A DNA stretch of 9,765 nt, from positions 7,515 through 17,279 of the forward strand of contig JACNHM010000390.1 of assembly GCA_014383605.1 (NCBI GenBank), given 5' to 3'. This stretch comes from Chloroflexota bacterium (lineage in GTDB: Bacteria > Chloroflexota > Anaerolineae > UBA3071). A model generated the notes under the pieces. That model saw only the letters and a list, made by a program, of their open reading frames with translations. It made no database searches and was not told the origin of the DNA. Both the position numbers and the translations under genes were made by a program. Positions 6,664 through 9,765 of this stretch are shown in pieces (within the stretch, counting starts at the first letter, position 1; each line of letters starts with the position of its first letter).

Positions 6664-6757
6664 CCTTGCGAAGGTTCGACAACAACTTCCAGGCCCAGGG
6701 CATCTCCGCTCGCAGAGACTCGCAGCGCTGTCTGCGATGTTCGTAACCTTCGCAAGG
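6664..6757. repeat. Left palindromic (REP-like) end of the transposase element
   Basis: CCTTGCGAAGGTT (6664-6676) pairs perfectly over 13 bp with AACCTTCGCAAGG (6745-6757). The 68-base loop holds a second small pair, CGCAGA (6711-6716) with TCTGCG (6731-6736). This gives a branched structure just upstream of the transposase GTG, so it may be a recognition end as well as a brake on transposase translation or a read-through barrier after the FrdB-like gene. Confidence 0.75.
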
Positions 6758-6773
6758 GTTGTTGGAGTGAAAA

Positions 6774-7331
6774 GTGCATCTGGCAGACCATTACTACCAT
6801 GTCTACAATCGAGGGTGCAATCGGGATCCCATCTTTGCCAATGCCGGCAACTATCTGTTTCTGCTGCGGCGCGCCAAGTCGTTTCTTGCAGGTTATCCAC
6901 TGAGTGTGATCGCCTACTGCCTGATGCCCAATCACTACCATTTCCTCCTACGCCCAGAGGAAGATGGAGCACTTTCACGATTCATCCAACGGCTGTTCAA
7001 CAGCTACACTCAAGCGTTCAACAGGCAGCAAGAGCGTAGCGGCACCTTGTTCGAGGGACGTGCAAAGAGCATCCTGGTTGATACCGAAGAATACGTCCTC
7101 CACCTCTGCCGTTACATCCACCTCAACCCAGTCAGAGCTGGCTTGGTGGCGCATCCAGCGGACTGGCCCTACAGCAACTACCTGGAATGGGTAGAGCGGC
7201 GGAGTGGCACGCTGGTGGATCGAGCGTTTGCCCGGCACTATTTCCCAAAGCCTGCAGACTACGAAGCGTTTGTGATGAGCGAGGTAGCGCCGTCGCTAGA
7301 GCAGGGACTCCAGACGTACTATCTGGAGTGA
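6774..7331 (+). CDS. REP-associated tyrosine transposase (Y1_Tnp, IS200-like)
   Basis: 185-residue single-strand DNA transposase of the HUH class. The HUH pair is H54 and H56 in MPNHYHFLL (51-59). The likely nucleophile is Y114 in RYIHLNPVRAGL (113-124), 58 residues after the HUH pair, as expected for this family. The LFEGRAKS motif (92-99) typical of RAYTs is also present. GTG 6774 is preceded by GGAG (6764-6767), 6 bases away. The gene looks intact, without frameshift or missing motif. It is flanked on both sides by copies of the same 13-bp palindrome, the expected substrate type. It has no role in the redox cluster except as an insertion between the FrdB-like gene and the flavoprotein gene. 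IS200/IS605 TnpA is the alternative, but length and the NPVRAGL motif favour RAYT. Confidence 0.93.
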   Translation: MHLADHYYHVYNRGCNRDPIFANAGNYLFLLRRAKSFLAGYPLSVIAYCLMPNHYHFLLRPEEDGALSRFIQRLFNSYTQAFNRQQERSGTLFEGRAKSILVDTEEYVLHLCRYIHLNPVRAGLVAHPADWPYSNYLEWVERRSGTLVDRAFARHYFPKPADYEAFVMSEVAPSLEQGLQTYYLE

Positions 7332-7347
7332 GAACTCGAACCCTTAA

Positions 7348-7377
7348 CCTTGCGAAGGTTCGGCAACCTTCGCAAGG
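7348..7377. repeat. Right palindromic (REP-like) end, perfect 13-bp hairpin
   Basis: CCTTGCGAAGGTT (7348-7360), a CGGC loop, then AACCTTCGCAAGG (7365-7377). The stem is perfect over 13 bp and lies 16 bases after the transposase stop. It repeats the palindrome of the left end. No T-run follows, so a role as transposase recognition site is favoured over intrinsic termination. Confidence 0.85.
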
Positions 7378-7383
7378 ATTGGT

Positions 7384-7506
7384 TTGATCATCGTCGAACG
7401 ATGGCTAGGACGGCTGCGCTTCTGGACGACCTTTGTGCCATTGGATCGGGAAAGACACGAGAGATTGGTGCGAAAAGGTGAATTGTTATGGAAACCAAGA
7501 GATTGA
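7384..7506 (+). CDS. Possible small or truncated ORF next to the transposon end
   Basis: A 40-codon frame starts at a TTG 5 bases after AAGGA, at the edge of the transposon palindrome, and overlaps the next gene by 19 bases. Its peptide is rich in Arg, Trp and Leu (for example ERWLGRLRFW) and resembles nothing I recognise. It could be the 3' remnant of a gene cut by the insertion, or chance. A 26-codon ATG frame at 7401-7481 overlaps it in another phase. Confidence 0.18.
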   Translation: MIIVERWLGRLRFWTTFVPLDRERHERLVRKGELLWKPRD

Positions 7507-7871
7507 GGGCAACCTACTACCACGAAAAGGACATTCTGTATTTGCAAGTACTGCCCCCGCGCCCGGCTCGCGTGGACGAGACGAAGTACGGTCTGATGGC
7601 GCGCTACGATTGGGACAGGCCAGACGAGGTTGTAGGCTTTGAATGTCTGGACTTTTCGCTGCTGATCCCGCACCTGGCCGAGTCGGGCGTGGTGCCCAAA
7701 CTTGACCTGCGGTTTGACGTCGAGGGAAGCACGTTGATGAAGGCGACGTTGACCGAGGTGCTGCGCTGGGCCTACGAGCGGTACGTGCTGCGGCGACCTG
7801 CCGTGGTGCAGCCTCAGCCGGTGCCAGCTCTGGCTATGCGGGAGAAACCGGAAAGCGAGTACGAGGCCTGA
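7488..7871 (+). CDS. DUF2283-like small protein
   Basis: 127-residue protein whose N-terminal part (about residues 8-60) follows the DUF2283 pattern: a YYHEKDILYLQV strand pair, a hydrophobic strand with an acidic turn (ARYDWDRPDEVVGFE), then DFSLLI. The C-terminal 25 residues are Pro/Val/Gln-rich and probably disordered. DUF2283 proteins have no settled function; they are often scattered near mobile elements and small toxin-antitoxin-like genes. ATG 7488 has AAGGTG 7 bases upstream. No signal peptide or membrane segment is visible. Base composition is intermediate between the transposase and the redox genes, so it may have arrived with the inserted segment. Nothing links it to the redox function apart from position, 42 bases ahead of the flavoprotein gene. 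Confidence 0.68.
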   Translation: METKRLRATYYHEKDILYLQVLPPRPARVDETKYGLMARYDWDRPDEVVGFECLDFSLLIPHLAESGVVPKLDLRFDVEGSTLMKATLTEVLRWAYERYVLRRPAVVQPQPVPALAMREKPESEYEA

Positions 7872-7913
7872 TTGCTGGCTTAAAAACTCCGGGGAACGAG
7901 ATAGGAGATCAGC

Positions 7914-9521
7914 ATGTCATACACAGCCGAGATGCAGGAATCGATTAAGAAGGTTGAGGCCTCGCGCCGGCGACGGATGCAGGAGACCTACCGGCGGCTG
8001 ACGCTGGAGGAACAGCAGGAAGTGCTGCGCCGCTTCCACCCCGACTACCTGACGGAAGGGATGCGCGAGCTGCGCGTGGGCCCCAACGTCGGCGACCGCA
8101 CGCCCAACGAGTTCGCCGACCTGCTGGAAGCCCGCAGCCGCACGGATCCCCGCACCTTCGACCTGAGCCGGGTGGACTACGACACCGACGTGCTGATCAT
8201 CGGCGGCGGTGGCGCCGGAGCTTCGGCAGCACTGCTGGCGCTGGAACAAGGCGTGCGCGTCCTGCTGGCCACCAAGCTGCGCTTCGGCGACGCCAACACG
8301 ATGATGGCCCAGGGCGGCATCCAGGCCGCCGACCGGCCCGAAGACTCGCCGGCCATTCACTACCTGGACGTCATCGGCGGCGGCCACTTCAGCAACGTCC
8401 CCGAGCTGGTGGAAGCGCTGGTCATGGACGCACCCGAGGTCATCCAGTGGCTGGAGAGCCTGGGCTGCATGTTCGACAAGCTGCCCGACGGCACGATGGT
8501 CGAAGCGCACGGCGGCGGCACGTCGCGCAAACGCATGCACTCGGCCCGCGACTACTCCGGCGCCGAGATCATGCGCACCCTGCGGGACGAGGTACACAGC
8601 CGACCCGACATCCAGGTGCTGGAGTTCGCCCCGGCCGTGGAACTGGTGCTGGATGACCAGGGCCAGGCCGCGGGCGCCATTCTCCTGAACCTGGAGACCG
8701 GCGAGCACCTGCTGGTGCGGGCTAAGACGGTGGTCATGGCCACCGGCGGCAGCGGCCGGTTGCACTACCAGGGCTTCCCCACCACCAACCACTACGGCGC
8801 TACCGGCGACGGCGTGGTCATGGCCTACCGGGCCGGAGCCGGACTGGCCTTCATGGACACCATGCAGTACCACCCCACCGGCGCGGCCTATCCAGAGCAG
8901 ATCCTGGGGCTGCTGGTAACGGAGAAAGTGCGCGGCCTGGGCGCGCAGGTGGTGAACGTGGATGGCGAGCAGTTCGTCTACCCGCTGGAGACGCGCGACG
9001 TGGAGGCGGCGGCCTTCATCCGCGAGTGCAAGGAACGGGCCAAAGGGGTCATGACGCCCACCGGCCAGCCGGGCGTGTGGCTCGACTCCCCAATGATCGA
9101 GCTGCTCAAGGGCCCTGGCACCATCGAGAAGGCCCTGCCGGCCATGGTGCGGCAGTTCAAACGCTTCGACATTGACATCACCCAGCAACCGATGCTGGTC
9201 TATCCCACGCTGCACTACCAGAACGGCGGCGTGCTGCTCCGGGCCGACGGCTCGACGACGGTGCCCAACCTGTACGGCGCCGGCGAGATCTCCGGCGGCG
9301 TGCATGGCCGCAACCGGCTGATGGGCAACTCGCTGCTGGAGATCACCGTGTTCGGCAAGCGGGCCGGGCGGGCGGCTGCCCTGAGGTCCAAAGAGGTGGA
9401 GCCGGGGCGGCTGACGCTGGATCACGTGCTGGCCTGGGAAAAGCAGTTGGCCGACGCCGGGCTGAGCCCGGCAATCTCCTCGCCCCTGCTGCTGCCCGAA
9501 TACACACGCCACGCCCGCTGA
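7914..9521 (+). CDS. Fumarate reductase/succinate dehydrogenase flavoprotein subunit-like protein
   Basis: 535-residue FAD-dependent oxidoreductase of the FrdA/SdhA/NadB family, expected to reduce fumarate or oxidise succinate in the cytoplasm. A charged, helical N-terminal extension (1-90) precedes the FAD Rossmann motif IIGGGGAGASAA (95-106). Expected substrate and catalytic residues are present: HGGGTSRKRMHS (199-210), H320 in QYHPTG, TEKVRG (336-341), R361 in TRDV, H434 in LHYQNGG and R468 in HGRNRLMGNSLLE. The histidine that binds FAD covalently in membrane SdhA/FrdA is replaced by N128 (ANTMMAQGG), so FAD is probably non-covalent, as in NadB. The protein ends soon after the capping region and lacks most of the usual SdhA C-terminal domain. 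AGGAG (7903-7907) lies 6 bases before the ATG. Likely partner: the FrdB-like protein at 5977-6657. L-aspartate oxidase is less likely because of that context. Confidence 0.9.
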   Translation: MSYTAEMQESIKKVEASRRRRMQETYRRLTLEEQQEVLRRFHPDYLTEGMRELRVGPNVGDRTPNEFADLLEARSRTDPRTFDLSRVDYDTDVLIIGGGGAGASAALLALEQGVRVLLATKLRFGDANTMMAQGGIQAADRPEDSPAIHYLDVIGGGHFSNVPELVEALVMDAPEVIQWLESLGCMFDKLPDGTMVEAHGGGTSRKRMHSARDYSGAEIMRTLRDEVHSRPDIQVLEFAPAVELVLDDQGQAAGAILLNLETGEHLLVRAKTVVMATGGSGRLHYQGFPTTNHYGATGDGVVMAYRAGAGLAFMDTMQYHPTGAAYPEQILGLLVTEKVRGLGAQVVNVDGEQFVYPLETRDVEAAAFIRECKERAKGVMTPTGQPGVWLDSPMIELLKGPGTIEKALPAMVRQFKRFDIDITQQPMLVYPTLHYQNGGVLLRADGSTTVPNLYGAGEISGGVHGRNRLMGNSLLEITVFGKRAGRAAALRSKEVEPGRLTLDHVLAWEKQLADAGLSPAISSPLLLPEYTRHAR

Positions 9522-9522
9522 T

Positions 9523-9638
9523 CAACTCCAAACTCCAAACCCCAAACTCTAAACGCCCTACTTCCAGGCCGCCGACTTCACCCCTCAGGCCCTTTGAAGT
9601 TTAAGGTTTGAAGTTTGAGGTTTGGATTTTGTCTCTTT
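9523..9638. repeat. 7-bp tandem array 5 with inverted partner, possible terminator
   Basis: Left arm 9523-9556: units CAAACTC and CAAACCC, ending in TAAACGC. Right arm 9593-9627: TTTGAAG, TTTAAGG, TTTGAAG, TTTGAGG and TTTGGAT, the inverse type. The arms pair imperfectly with G-U wobbles around a GC-rich spacer of about 36 bases, and the right arm runs into a T-rich stretch (to 9638). Placed right after the flavoprotein stop and before the tRNA promoter, it could act as a weak terminator for the redox cluster. Confidence 0.8.
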
Positions 9639-9643
9639 ATGGT

Positions 9644-9671
9644 TTGACAAGGGGGACGAAGTCTGTATAAT
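9644..9671 (+). promoter_or_regulatory. Sigma70-type promoter of the tRNA-Leu gene
   Basis: TTGACA (9644-9649) and TATAAT (9666-9671), both perfect consensus hexamers, are separated by 16 bases. The predicted start near 9678 is about 6 bases before the tRNA. This is the strongest promoter-like sequence seen in the window and gives the tRNA its own transcription. Confidence 0.88.
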
Positions 9672-9683
9672 AGAAGTGTGACT

Positions 9684-9765
9684 GCCCCCGTGGTGGAATG
9701 GTATACACAGCAGGTTGAGGGCCTGTGCCCGTATGGGCGTGCTGGTTCGAGTCCAGTCGGGGGCA
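9684..9765 (+). tRNA. trnL: tRNA-Leu (anticodon GAG)
   Basis: Class II tRNA. The acceptor stem GCCCCCG (9684-9690) pairs perfectly with CGGGGGC (9758-9764), with discriminator A at 9765. The D arm begins TGGTGGAATGGTA. The anticodon stem GCAGG/CCTGT encloses the loop TTGAGGG, giving GAG. The long variable arm (GCCC/GGGC around GTAT) is diagnostic of Leu/Ser/Tyr. The T arm is GCTGG TTCGAGT CCAGT. The window ends at the discriminator, so a genomic CCA cannot be judged. Confidence 0.95.

Larger units (their letters stand above)
6664..7377 (+). mobile_element. REP/RAYT-type element with palindromic ends
   Basis: About 714-bp unit holding one tyrosine (HUH) transposase gene. Both sides carry the same 13-bp sequence CCTTGCGAAGGTT and its inverse: on the left as 6664-6676 and 6745-6757 (far apart, long loop), on the right as 7348-7360 and 7365-7377 (tight hairpin). 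It begins 6 bases after the stop of the FrdB-like gene, and the sequence inside looks less GC-rich than the flanking redox genes. IS200/IS605 and RAYT transposases recognise hairpins and leave no target duplication, and I see no obvious one here. Exact outer boundaries are an estimate from the palindromes. Confidence 0.7.

Noticed and set aside
7348..7377. Intrinsic terminator after the transposase
   Set aside because: The stem is strong but no T-run follows. The same palindrome occurs upstream of the gene, so a REP-type recognition site fits better.
7401..7481. 26-codon ATG frame upstream of the DUF2283-like gene
   Set aside because: No ribosome site, no recognisable peptide, and it overlaps another equally weak frame.
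7917..9512. Very long open frame on the minus strand opposite the flavoprotein gene (531 codons)
   Set aside because: It is a shadow of GC-rich codon use. The peptide is His/Gln/Arg/Ala-rich with no motif, while the plus strand holds a full flavoprotein.
9683..9765. Shifted tRNA acceptor stem using TGCCCCC with GGGGGCA
   Set aside because: It also pairs perfectly, but leaves no discriminator base and shifts positions 8-9. The 9684 start matches other bacterial tRNA-Leu genes.

Overview
The window is a GC-rich (about 60-65% by eye), tightly packed stretch in which every supported gene lies on the + strand. Apart from one small mobile element, a small hypothetical gene and a tRNA gene, it is a single cluster of soluble iron-sulfur and flavin redox proteins from an anaerobic bacterium. 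The mix of Flx/sulfhydrogenase-type subunits, heterodisulfide-reductase-type HdrC and HdrB, a 2-oxoacid:ferredoxin oxidoreductase and a soluble fumarate reductase, with a bacterial sigma70-type promoter at the right end, points to a strict or facultative anaerobe. Anaerolineae-like Chloroflexota is my best guess. That placement is an inference from gene style, not a computed result.

Layout: (1) 1-2905 holds three genes resembling the NADH-input module of Flx complexes or sulfhydrogenases: two ferredoxin-type proteins (gene 1 is cut by the left edge) and one FAD/NAD/[2Fe-2S] reductase. (2) 3033-4583 is a 2-oxoacid:ferredoxin oxidoreductase beta-gamma fusion with no alpha subunit in view. (3) 4580-5890 is hdrC then hdrB. 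(4) 5977-6657 is a fumarate reductase/succinate dehydrogenase-like iron-sulfur subunit, and 7914-9521 is its probable flavoprotein partner. Between them sit a REP-associated tyrosine transposase with palindromic ends (about 6664-7377) and a small DUF2283-like gene (7488-7871). (5) 9684-9765 is tRNA-Leu(GAG), behind a near-consensus promoter.

A reasonable model is a soluble electron-transfer assembly. NADH enters through the FAD/NAD subunit (2072-2905). Electrons pass through the two ferredoxin-like subunits and HdrC/HdrB, and reach fumarate through the FrdB-like and FrdA-like proteins. Ferredoxin is consumed or produced by the 2-oxoacid oxidoreductase. No membrane anchor is visible, the second cluster of the FrdB-like protein has four cysteines, and the flavoprotein lacks the covalent-FAD histidine. 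These features fit a quinone-independent enzyme of the kind known from soluble NADH-dependent fumarate reductase in Hydrogenobacter and thiol:fumarate reductase in methanogens. HdrA, which would be needed for flavin-based bifurcation, is not in the window.

The most unusual non-coding signal is a set of degenerate short tandem arrays. Each uses a different unit of 7 bp (8 bp in one case), and they fill nearly every sizeable spacer not occupied by the transposon. Three have a matching array in inverted orientation. One supplies the stop codon of gene 2, one lies inside the reading frame of gene 1, and one runs in frame into the 5' part of gene 1.
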